Shown here one piece after another: positions 1 to 5,414 of a stretch of DNA of 6,963 nucleotides. The notes beneath the pieces were generated by a model. The model saw nothing but the letters and a program-made list of their open reading frames with translations, was not told the origin of the DNA and made no database searches. The DNA is from Geobacter sp. Lineage in GTDB: Bacteria > Desulfobacterota > Desulfuromonadia > Geobacterales > Pseudopelobacteraceae. The stretch's first letter is position 1. Every line of letters starts with the position of its first letter. The stretch covers positions 1 through 6,963 of the forward strand of contig DAIERH010000121.1 in assembly GCA_027346925.1 (NCBI GenBank). Direction: 5' to 3'. Made by a program: the position numbers and the translations under genes.

Positions 1-972
1 AATGTGCTCAAGCGGGAGATCAAGGAGAAGTATTCCTTTCGCGATCTCGTCAGCCGCAACCCGGTAATGCGACGCCTCTTCGACGTGCTTCCCGATGTCG
101 CCGCCACCGAGGCTACCGTGCTTTTGAACGGCGACAGCGGCACCGGCAAAGAGTTGTTCACCCGTGCCGTCCACGACCTCTCGCCGCGCCGCGAGGGACC
201 ACTGGTGGTGGTGAATTGCGGGGCCCTCCCCGAGCCGCTGCTGGAGGCGGAGATCTTCGGCGCCCGTAAGGGCGCCTACACAGGGTCCGTGGAAAACCGG
301 CCCGGCCGCCTGGAGATGGCCCGGGGAGGAACGCTCTTTTTGGATGAGATCGGCGATCTGCCGCTGCCGCTCCAGGTGAAGCTCCTGCGGGTACTGGAAA
401 ACAAGGAGTACCAGCCTCTGGGAGCAAAAAGCCCCCTCAAGGCCGACGTCCGCTTCGTAGCCGCCACACATCGGGACCTGGAGGAAATGGTAGCCGAGGG
501 AAGCTTCCGCCGCGACCTGTACTTCCGCATCAACGTGGTGCAACTCAAGATTCCCCCCCTCCGGGAGCGTCCCGAAGACATCCCGCTCCTGATCGACATG
601 GCACTGGACCGTTTCAACGGACGCTACGCCAAGAAGATCCGCGGCTTTTCATCGGAGGCGCTCAAAGTGCTCCTGCGTTACCAGTATCCCGGCAACGTGC
701 GCGAGCTACTCAACATCGTGGAGCAAACTGTGATCCTCTGCCGCAACGGCGAGATCGGTATCGACCAACTCCCTCCCGCCGTCTTTCTCCATAATCCCGG
801 ACAGGAAGCTGAGAAGCCGGACAACGCGGCACAGCCCCCCCAGATGAGCCGCGAGACGCTGGCGGACCTTCTCGCCCACCATAATGGAAATCGCACCCAG
901 ATGGCCCGGGAATTGGGGGTTGACCGCACCACTCTCTGGCGTTGGATGAAAAAGAACGGTATTGCCGTCTGA
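1..972 (+). CDS. Sigma-54-dependent transcriptional activator (enhancer-binding protein), 5' end missing
   Basis: This is the AAA+ and DNA-binding part of a bacterial enhancer-binding protein, which uses ATP hydrolysis to open promoters held by sigma-54 RNA polymerase. Numbering from the GTG at position 4, the sequence shows Walker A GDSGTGKE (43-50), the sigma-54 contact loop GAYTGS (90-95, usually GAFTGA), Walker B GTLFLDEIGD (109-118), sensor I VAATHRDL (152-159), an arginine-finger stretch FRRDLYFRINV (168-178), sensor II YPGNVREL (228-235) and a Fis-type helix-turn-helix at about 284-319. The frame is open to the left edge (the codon before the GTG is AAT), and the first residues look like the linker that normally follows a PAS, GAF or receiver domain, so the true start and the sensor domain probably lie outside the window. 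Which signal it senses cannot be told. The gene ends just before a repeat-rich gap, so it is the obvious candidate regulator of the next operon. The family call is firm; the target is inferred. Confidence 0.95.
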   Translation, partial: NVLKREIKEKYSFRDLVSRNPVMRRLFDVLPDVAATEATVLLNGDSGTGKELFTRAVHDLSPRREGPLVVVNCGALPEPLLEAEIFGARKGAYTGSVENRPGRLEMARGGTLFLDEIGDLPLPLQVKLLRVLENKEYQPLGAKSPLKADVRFVAATHRDLEEMVAEGSFRRDLYFRINVVQLKIPPLRERPEDIPLLIDMALDRFNGRYAKKIRGFSSEALKVLLRYQYPGNVRELLNIVEQTVILCRNGEIGIDQLPPAVFLHNPGQEAEKPDNAAQPPQMSRETLADLLAHHNGNRTQMARELGVDRTTLWRWMKKNGIAV

Positions 973-979
973 AACAGCG

Positions 980-1004
980 AGGGTGTTGCATGGTGCAACA
1001 CCCT
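980..1004. promoter_or_regulatory. Perfect inverted repeat, likely activator binding site 1
   Basis: AGGGTGTTGCA (980-990) and its exact reverse complement TGCAACACCCT (994-1004) are separated by TGG. The repeat begins 8 bases after the stop codon of the sigma-54 activator. As RNA it would fold into an 11-bp hairpin, but no T-run follows, which argues against an ordinary intrinsic terminator. The inner half-site TGCAAC recurs several times downstream, so a DNA-binding site for the upstream regulator is the better reading. It lies about 255 bases upstream of the -24 element at 1248. Confidence 0.6.
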
Positions 1005-1012
1005 CTGTCCAC

Positions 1013-1045
1013 CGCAACACTTTCTGCAACACCTCCCTGCAACAA
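1013..1045 (+). repeat. Three direct GCAACA half-sites
   Basis: CGCAACAC (1013-1020), TGCAACAC (1025-1032) and TGCAACAA (1038-1045) follow one another at steps of 12 and 13 bases. All have the same orientation as the right arm of the inverted repeat at 980-1004. They look like additional half-sites for the same protein, perhaps for cooperative binding of an oligomeric activator. Nothing here codes for a protein. Confidence 0.55.
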
Positions 1046-1129
1046 TCGCATAACCCACCGGACTTTGTCATTTATTCAAACTAAGACATATTCAAAATAC
1101 CATATATTTGCGTAAATGGCTTCCTCGGA

Positions 1130-1147
1130 GCGTTGCAGATGCAACGC
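1130..1147. promoter_or_regulatory. Perfect inverted repeat, likely activator binding site 2
   Basis: GCGTTGCA (1130-1137) and TGCAACGC (1140-1147) are exact reverse complements separated by GA. The core TTGCA/TGCAA is the same as in the repeat at 980-1004, but the spacer is 2 rather than 3 bases and the flanks differ. Its centre is about 110 bases upstream of the -24 element, a usual distance for an upstream activating sequence of a sigma-54 promoter. The two repeat centres are about 146 bases apart, close to 14 helical turns, which would put them on the same DNA face. Confidence 0.6.
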
Positions 1148-1158
1148 CAGGGGGTACT

Positions 1159-1188
1159 TGCAACACCCTTGTCCCACTGTTGCAACGC
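1159..1188 (+). repeat. Further TGCAAC half-sites between site 2 and the promoter
   Basis: TGCAACAC (1159-1166) and TGCAACGC (1181-1188) continue the series. The second overlaps the short palindrome GTTGCAAC (1179-1186). The half-site at 1159 begins 19 bases after the right arm of site 2 begins. The same 19-base step separates the right arm of site 1 (994) from the half-site at 1013, so the two clusters share a layout. Confidence 0.5.
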
Positions 1189-1245
1189 CAGTGTAACAGG
1201 CTGTAATGCCGTAACTTTTAAAAATAATTTGACCTTTTTTGCAAT

Positions 1246-1262
1246 CCGGCACGGCCCTTGGA
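1246..1262 (+). promoter_or_regulatory. Candidate sigma-54 (-24/-12) promoter
   Basis: CCGGCACGGCCCTTGGA matches the sigma-54 consensus (TGGCACG, four bases, TTGC) closely. GGCACG is exact at 1248-1253 and TTG lies at 1258-1260 with correct spacing; the deviations are C for T before the GG and G for C at -12. A sigma-54 activator gene with a probable enhancer array lies immediately upstream, which supports the call. The predicted transcription start, about 12 bases after the -12 base, falls near 1273. That is nearly on the start codon of the next gene, so either the mRNA is almost leaderless or the match is partly fortuitous. Confidence 0.55.
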
Positions 1263-1274
1263 ATAAGGATGGGC

Positions 1275-1700
1275 ATGAGTGCACAACGGTCAAATAAAAC
1301 AATATCCATTGCCGTCCCCTACTACGGCACACTTACCCTTCCCCCCCTCGGGCTCTCGCGGGTCTTCTTCATCGCATCAGTCGACACCGCGAGCAGAAAG
1401 GTGACGAACATCGAGCTTCAGGTGTGGGACCCCAAGAATGAGCCGAACCTGTCTGTCTGGATGCGCGAACTGGGGATTTCAGGAGTCATGTGCAGCGACA
1501 GCGGGTCACCGTACCAGGTGGCGCTCAATGCCGAAAACATCTGGGTGCTCTGGAAGCAGGAGGGGGAGGCAACCGAACTCGTGGAGCGCTGGGCCGCGGG
1601 AGAGTTCAACAATATGGAAGCCTACGGCGAACCAGTCAATCCCTGGTGCACGGGGCAGTACGGCATGGCGGTGGAGTTGGATTTCTCTGCCGCGGGATAA
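1275..1700 (+). CDS. NifX/NifB-type (dinitrogenase iron-molybdenum cofactor-like) domain protein
   Basis: This is a soluble protein of about 141 residues with no signal peptide or membrane segment. The first strand ISIAVPYYG (10-18), the following segment RVFFIASVDTASRKV (29-43) and LGISGVMCSDSG (66-77) before EATELVERWAAGEF (98-111) follow the layout of the NifX/NafY/NifB C-terminal fold, which binds iron-sulfur or FeMo-co precursors. The usual ICGGIS-like turn is replaced by MCSDSG, leaving Cys73 as the possible ligand there; Cys125 near the C-terminus is another candidate. No nitrogenase genes are nearby. It is the first gene after the putative sigma-54 promoter and is followed after 61 bases by the NrfD gene, so a role in assembling or sensing clusters for the respiratory complex is possible but unproven. 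ATG 1275 has AAGGA 5 bases upstream; ATG 1269 and TTG 1239 are alternatives. The family assignment is from sequence pattern and is moderate. Confidence 0.65.
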   Translation: MSAQRSNKTISIAVPYYGTLTLPPLGLSRVFFIASVDTASRKVTNIELQVWDPKNEPNLSVWMRELGISGVMCSDSGSPYQVALNAENIWVLWKQEGEATELVERWAAGEFNNMEAYGEPVNPWCTGQYGMAVELDFSAAG

Positions 1701-1761
1701 ACGGAACAGAGATGCAGAAGCGGTATAACACAGCTTGAACATTACACCGGAGGATCGATCA

Positions 1762-2982
1762 ATGGCAAACGGAGCAGAAACAGCGGAACTTACCCTTAAC
1801 CACCTGGAAAGCTTGGTTACCACGCGGCTGAAGTCGGGAAGCATGGGATACTATGCCCTGCTTCTTTTGTGCGGCCTCCTGGTCCTTGCGGCCGCAGCGG
1901 CCGGTATTCACGCCATGGTGGCGGGGCATGAAAAGTTTTACAACGTTACACGCGAGATACCGTGGGGGATATTGATCTGCACCTATGTCTTCTTCGTGGT
2001 GACCTCAACGGGACTCTGCCTGATCTCATCCATCGGGCACGTCTTTGGTAACCAGGACTTCATGCCGATCGCCAAGCGTTCGGTGTTCCTCTCCATCGCC
2101 ACGATCCTGTCGGGCTTCTTCGTGATAGCCTTCGAAATTAAGATCCCCTGGCGCATGGCCATCTATAACGTCATCTCCCCCAACCTGACCTCCAACATCT
2201 GGTGGATGGGGACTCTTTACGGCATCTACCTGGCATTCATGTTCGCCGAATATGTCTTCCTGCTGCTGGACAAGCACAAGCCTGCCGTGTTCTGCGGATT
2301 CAGCGGCTCGGTTGCCGGAATCGCCGCCCACAGCAACCTGGGGGCCGTGTTCGGCCTCCTGATGGGGCGCGAGTTCTGGCATGGCCCCTACATGCCGATC
2401 TACTTCATCGCCTCGGCCATGATGACCGGCTGCTCTGTGATCATACTCTTCCATATCCTGGGCTACAAGGTGAACAACGAGGAGATGTCCGCACCCATGA
2501 AGAATTCACTGCGGGTCACCTCCAAGGTCGGCGTGCTTCTGATCAGCGTGATTCTCTTCTTTACCGCCTGGAAGATGCTTTCCGGCATCGCCGGCCATCC
2601 GGCCGGCAAGTACGAGGCGGTGATGGCGCTCCTGAACGGACCTTTCGCCCTTAACTTCTGGGTCGGCGAGTTGGGTCTCGGCATGCTCTTCCCTCTGGCA
2701 ATGTTTCTCGGCTCCAAGGGGAAAAACCTGAAGATGATGTTCATAGGTTCCCTGGCCATGATCATCGGCATCTTCGTGATGCGCTACGACCTGGTGGTGG
2801 TGGGGCAGATCGTTCCGGTCTATCACGAACTGGGGGTAAACGAGTACAAGCACCTCCTTACCTACACCCCCTCGCTCTATGAGTCGATCATCGCCCTGGG
2901 AGGGTTCGGTATCACCGGCTTCCTGTTCCTCTTGGGAGAGAAGCTCTTTGCCGGCCATAAGGTAGAGGAGCAACACCACTGA
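1762..2982 (+). CDS. NrfD/PsrC-family integral membrane subunit of a menaquinol oxidoreductase
   Basis: This 406-residue protein is strongly hydrophobic, with about nine or ten predicted membrane helices (roughly 28-54, 68-93, 106-127, 146-170, 176-200, 211-234, 254-274, 296-316, 325-347 and 373-395). The segment TREIPWGILICTYVFFVVTS (63-82) followed by ISSIGHVFG (88-96) is typical of NrfD/HybB/QrcD-like proteins, which bind quinol in the membrane and hand electrons to an extracytoplasmic iron-sulfur subunit without haem of their own. The next gene encodes exactly such a subunit, and a small cytochrome c follows. This resembles the NrfD-containing Cbc complexes of Geobacter (the CbcSTU or CbcVWX type), but I cannot say which one, so no symbol is given. 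ATG 1762 is chosen because GGAGGAT (1749-1755) lies just upstream; a TTG at 1735 would place that Shine-Dalgarno inside the gene. The family call is firm and the direction of electron flow is inferred. Confidence 0.93.
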   Translation: MANGAETAELTLNHLESLVTTRLKSGSMGYYALLLLCGLLVLAAAAAGIHAMVAGHEKFYNVTREIPWGILICTYVFFVVTSTGLCLISSIGHVFGNQDFMPIAKRSVFLSIATILSGFFVIAFEIKIPWRMAIYNVISPNLTSNIWWMGTLYGIYLAFMFAEYVFLLLDKHKPAVFCGFSGSVAGIAAHSNLGAVFGLLMGREFWHGPYMPIYFIASAMMTGCSVIILFHILGYKVNNEEMSAPMKNSLRVTSKVGVLLISVILFFTAWKMLSGIAGHPAGKYEAVMALLNGPFALNFWVGELGLGMLFPLAMFLGSKGKNLKMMFIGSLAMIIGIFVMRYDLVVVGQIVPVYHELGVNEYKHLLTYTPSLYESIIALGGFGITGFLFLLGEKLFAGHKVEEQHH

Positions 2983-3033
2983 TCTCGCGAACGGATTAAT
3001 TTTATTCAACTTGACGCAAAGGACCACACAATC

Positions 3034-3813
3034 ATGAAACACATCAAGCACGATCTGGATAAAATGAAAAACGAAGGCATGGAAAACGTACCCATGGAGG
3101 AGCGCCGTCAGTTTCTCAAGATGGGGCTGGCGATCACCGGTCTCTTTGCCGGGGGGACCATCTTCTCCGCCATGTCGGTCATGGACAAGGTATTCGCCTC
3201 GTCGGATGATTTTACCGCCCAGTATCCCTACAAACCCCACTACGGCATGATTATATTCCAGAATCGCTGCGTGGACTGCGAGCGGTGCGTGGCTGCCTGC
3301 GGCGAGACCAACCACGTCCCTAAGGAGGCGTACCGTACCCGCGTCCTGTCGAAGGAGATGCCCGATGCGGTAGGGATAGTAAAGCGGGAGTTCACCCCGG
3401 TACTCTGCAATCATTGCAACATCCCCCAATGCACCCGCGTCTGTCCCACCAAGGCGACCTACAAGGATCCAACCAACGGTATCGTCATGATGAACATCAA
3501 CAAATGCATCGGCTGCCTGACCTGCCAGGAAGCCTGTCCCTACAACGCCAGCTACTTCAACGAGGAGAAGCATGCAGTGGACAAATGCAACTTCTGCTTC
3601 GACACACGCCTCTCCAAGGGGGAGAAACTGACGGCCTGCGCCGCGGCCTGCCCGGCCACCTGCCGCGTGTTCGGCGACCTTTCGGACAAGGGGAGCGACC
3701 TCTTCAAAGCGGTCCACCAATTGGAGCGGCCGGTGTGGGTGCTGCGTCCCGAGGCGGGGACCAAGCCCAATGTCTTCTACACCAAGGACACCTCGCCGGT
3801 GGCCTTCAAATAA
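3034..3813 (+). CDS. Tat-exported ferredoxin-type subunit with four [4Fe-4S] clusters (NrfC/DmsB family)
   Basis: This 259-residue electron-transfer subunit is the expected partner of the NrfD protein encoded just upstream. It has a twin-arginine motif ERRQFLK (23-29) and a hydrophobic stretch at about 30-50, so it should be exported folded and may stay anchored by that helix. Four cysteine groups give four cubane clusters: C79-C82-C85-C89, C125-C128-C133-C137, C158-C161-C164-C168, and C185-C188 with C202-C206. As is usual in this family, the fourth group has a long insert. Electrons from quinol would pass along this chain to the small cytochrome encoded next. ATG 3034 has AAAGGA 10 bases upstream; internal ATGs at 3064, 3079 and 3094 have poorer sites, although starting at 3094 would still leave the twin arginines. 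The long charged N-region before RR is slightly unusual. The 51-base gap from the NrfD stop shows no terminator. Confidence 0.93.
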   Translation: MKHIKHDLDKMKNEGMENVPMEERRQFLKMGLAITGLFAGGTIFSAMSVMDKVFASSDDFTAQYPYKPHYGMIIFQNRCVDCERCVAACGETNHVPKEAYRTRVLSKEMPDAVGIVKREFTPVLCNHCNIPQCTRVCPTKATYKDPTNGIVMMNINKCIGCLTCQEACPYNASYFNEEKHAVDKCNFCFDTRLSKGEKLTACAAACPATCRVFGDLSDKGSDLFKAVHQLERPVWVLRPEAGTKPNVFYTKDTSPVAFK

Positions 3814-3846
3814 AGAGCGACCTTTAAAAGAATTCGAGGAGACGTC

Positions 3847-4230
3847 ATGAAGAAACAGTATGCAATCATCGCAATCGCCCTCTCCATTGCCGTGCCGGTG
3901 ATGGCGGCGGAAAATCGCGGCGGTGACGTGGTCTACACCAAGCCGGTAAAGTCGGTCCTTTTCTCCCACAAGGTACACGTGGAGGACAAGGGGCTTTCCT
4001 GTGACCTCTACCACGCCCGCACCTTCGAGAAGCAGGCATTGAAAGCGCAGGAGAACCCGGATTTCACCATGAAATCGCTGGTAGAGGGCAAATACTGCGG
4101 CACGTGCCACAACGGCACCATGGCATTTGCCTCCAACACGCGGTGCGCCGCCTGTCACACTGGGGTCAAGGGCGTCGGACTACCTCAGGGCAGCGACAGC
4201 ACAAAAGGCCGTATTGCCCTCAATCCATAA
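3847..4230 (+). CDS. Periplasmic c7-like triheme-type cytochrome with one altered heme motif (CDLYH)
   Basis: This 127-residue secreted protein has a clear Sec signal peptide (MKK, then a hydrophobic stretch ending PVMAA at about 21). The mature part fits the c7-type triheme domain: FSHKVHVE with His41 and His44 as likely axial ligands, a first motif at 52-56, CGTCH at 84-88 and CAACH at 100-104. The first motif reads CDLYH instead of CxxCH; codon 55 is TAC at 4009-4011 where one base change from TGC would restore cysteine. The protein can therefore bind two hemes normally, and a third only by a single thioether or not at all. It likely takes electrons from the ferredoxin subunit encoded 33 bases upstream and passes them to the periplasmic cytochrome pool. 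GAGGAG (3836-3841) lies 5 bases before ATG 3847. The loss could be real or a sequencing error. Confidence 0.9.
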   Translation: MKKQYAIIAIALSIAVPVMAAENRGGDVVYTKPVKSVLFSHKVHVEDKGLSCDLYHARTFEKQALKAQENPDFTMKSLVEGKYCGTCHNGTMAFASNTRCAACHTGVKGVGLPQGSDSTKGRIALNP

Positions 4231-4269
4231 CATATGAAACACCCCTTTAAGGGACATTTCAACAAAACA

Positions 4270-4287
4270 GGAGTCTAAACAGACTCC
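4270..4287 (+). promoter_or_regulatory. Hairpin abutting the Shine-Dalgarno of the next gene
   Basis: GGAGTCT (4270-4276) and AGACTCC (4281-4287) form a perfect 7-bp stem with an AAAC loop. The next bases, GGGAGGA (4288-4294), are the Shine-Dalgarno of the gene at 4300. No T-run follows, so it is not an intrinsic terminator. It may act in mRNA processing or stability or tune translation. The pairing is directly visible; function is unknown. Confidence 0.4.
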
Positions 4288-4299
4288 GGGAGGATTGCC

Positions 4300-4563
4300 A
4301 TGACGTTGGAAACTTTCAAATTCGGCCTGATGCTCTCCATCATACCCTTCAGCTTGATCTTCCTGTTCATCACCATTGCGTGGGCGCTGGTGGACCTTTC
4401 GCTGCGCAACGTTTCCGTTTCCCGGCGGGTGTTCTGGACGCTGGCGGTAATCGTGCTCCCGCTGGCAGGTCCAATCGCTTACAACTACCTGGTCCGGCGT
4501 ACCACCGAATTGAGGAAGCCAGCGGGCTTCGTCCCGGGCGAACTCTGTAAAGCCAGGGAATAG
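4300..4563 (+). CDS. Small two-helix membrane protein, PLDc_N-like
   Basis: This 87-residue protein has two membrane helices (about 9-31 and 44-64) joined by a short basic loop. WALVDLSLR (28-36), RRVFWTLAVIVLPLAGPIAY (42-61) and the trailing YLVRR fit the N-terminal membrane domain found before phospholipase D catalytic domains (PLDc_N), which also occurs alone in small proteins. No HKD catalytic motif is present, so no enzyme activity is expected. It is related to the protein at 5123-5344. GGGAGGA (4288-4294) lies 5 bases before ATG 4300. It follows the cytochrome gene by 69 bases with no terminator seen, so it may be the last gene of the respiratory operon. A partner or stabilising role is possible but only a guess. 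Confidence 0.8.
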   Translation: MTLETFKFGLMLSIIPFSLIFLFITIAWALVDLSLRNVSVSRRVFWTLAVIVLPLAGPIAYNYLVRRTTELRKPAGFVPGELCKARE

Positions 4564-4596
4564 GGCGGGGAGCGGGGCGCGCCATGATACTTGTAC

Positions 4597-4625
4597 TTGA
4601 GCAAACATTCTGTTTCAACTATAGT
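4597..4625 (+). promoter_or_regulatory. Candidate sigma-70-type promoter
   Basis: TTGAGC (4597-4602) and TATAGT (4620-4625) are separated by exactly 17 bases and match the -35 and -10 consensus at four and five of six positions. Transcription would start near 4632, leaving a leader of about 40 bases before the putative start at 4672. This would let the downstream small membrane genes be expressed independently of the sigma-54 promoter. Confidence 0.55.
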
Positions 4626-4671
4626 GCTGGCGCATTGAAACCTCAAATCCCGGCAGCAGAGGACGGACGTC

Positions 4672-5106
4672 ATTATTACCACCCCCGACGAGCAGAGCAG
4701 CGAAAAACTGGAAAAATTGATAAAGGGGGTCGCCCTGTACCTGCTCAGCGGGGCGGCCGCCTTCAGCCTGGAAGTGGTGGTGTACGCCGACAAGGGCTGG
4801 CTTCTGGGAGTAAAGTGGTGGATCAGATCATTTCTCCCCGCGGCCTTATGGCTGTTGGCCCCCTATGTGGGGCTCAGTTCCATACTTCTCAAAATGAAGC
4901 ATACCCTGCGCCAGTTGATCGTGCTTTTCTTCGGATCAGCGGGCACCGCCGCTTTCGGCATACTCATACTGTTCGACGGTTTTTTCGTACATGCGGATCC
5001 CCGCAACTGGGTGATCTTCTGGGTGGTTCCCTTGTACCAGTGGATAGCGCTCGCCGGAACGGCGGCTCTGCGCGCGGCAGTGGGGCGAAAGCCTCCCCAG
5101 CCCTGA
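4672..5106 (+). CDS. Four-helix membrane protein of unknown function, unusual start
   Basis: I do not recognise this protein. About four membrane helices can be seen, numbering from 4672: about 20-36, 44-66, 77-99 and 109-131, with short basic or acidic loops, a polar N-terminal tail (TTPDEQSSEKLEKL) and a basic Pro-rich end. The start is unclear. The frame is open from 4639 and has no ATG or GTG before the first helix. TTG at 4717 lacks a Shine-Dalgarno, and the frame's polar N-terminal tail begins well upstream of it. AGAGGA (4658-4663) is well placed for ATT at 4672, giving 144 residues; the candidate promoter at 4597-4625 also favours this. From TTG it would be 129 residues. The stop is 16 bases before the next start, so the two genes are likely co-transcribed and translated together. 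It is flanked on both sides by related two-helix proteins. Confidence 0.7.
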   Translation: MITTPDEQSSEKLEKLIKGVALYLLSGAAAFSLEVVVYADKGWLLGVKWWIRSFLPAALWLLAPYVGLSSILLKMKHTLRQLIVLFFGSAGTAAFGILILFDGFFVHADPRNWVIFWVVPLYQWIALAGTAALRAAVGRKPPQP

Positions 5107-5110
5107 CGGA

Positions 5111-5116
5111 AAGGAG
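5111..5116 (+). promoter_or_regulatory. Shine-Dalgarno that decides the start of the next gene
   Basis: AAGGAG ends directly against the ATG at 5117, which is too close for initiation, but lies 6 bases before the in-frame ATG at 5123. The start is therefore set at 5123. Confidence 0.7.
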
Positions 5117-5122
5117 ATGAAC

Positions 5123-5344
5123 ATGGAACTGATCACCTATGCCCTCGTGAAACCGATACTCCCTTTTCTTGCCATTTTTGCCCTGGCCGCCGTGGGATGG
5201 GCGTTGTCGGATCTGGCGGCACGGCGCCTGAAGGGTAGCGAGCGCACCCTCTGGGCGCTGGCCATTGTGGTTCTGCCGCCCCTGGGCGCCATCCTCTACG
5301 GGCTTGTCGGCAAAAAGAATGCTCCGGACGCGGAAATCAGCTAA
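5123..5344 (+). CDS. Second small two-helix PLDc_N-like membrane protein
   Basis: This 73-residue protein has two membrane helices (about 9-29 and 42-62) and a short charged tail. VGWALSDLAARRL (24-36), then RTLWALAIVVLPPLGAILYGLVGKK (41-65) aligns with the product of 4300-4563: WALxDL, a basic loop, R, W, LA, VLP, G, I, Y and a final basic pair are shared. It is therefore a diverged paralogue, or both belong to the same PLDc_N-like family. It has no catalytic domain. The gene follows the four-helix protein by 16 bases, so it sits in the same transcription unit. Function is unknown; partnering with membrane enzymes is a guess. Confidence 0.8.
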   Translation: MELITYALVKPILPFLAIFALAAVGWALSDLAARRLKGSERTLWALAIVVLPPLGAILYGLVGKKNAPDAEIS

Positions 5345-5414
5345 CTTGGATTAGCTTCGCCATGACGGTTGGGGCAAGCTCTAACAGTCAGCCAACACAT
5401 ACAGGGGGTGGTGA

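Noticed and set aside
980..1000. NifA-type upstream activating sequence (TGT-N10-ACA)
   Set aside because: The first repeat gives TGT-N11-ACA and the second repeat lacks TGT and ACA, so the NifA pattern does not fit.
980..1004. Inverted repeat as terminator of the activator gene
   Set aside because: No T-run follows the stem, and the same half-site recurs several times downstream without hairpins, which fits an operator better. A minor terminating role cannot be excluded.
1013..1188. TGCAAC repeats as a CRISPR array
   Set aside because: The units are only about 8 bases, differ in orientation and spacing, and no cas genes are present.
1735..1761. TTG 1735 as start of the NrfD gene
   Set aside because: The strong GGAGGAT at 1749-1755 sits correctly for ATG 1762 and would be inside the gene if TTG were used.
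2506..4158. Long 550-residue frame on the minus strand
   Set aside because: It lies wholly opposite the NrfD, ferredoxin and cytochrome genes, which have firm family motifs and ribosome-binding sites. Its low-complexity Gly/His/Val/Glu content is typical of an antisense shadow in GC-rich DNA.
4584..5120. 178-residue frame on the plus strand overlapping the four-helix protein
   Set aside because: Its sequence is Arg/Gly-rich and shadow-like, whereas the other frame gives coherent membrane helices. It has no good ribosome-binding site, and the promoter at 4597-4625 would lie inside it.
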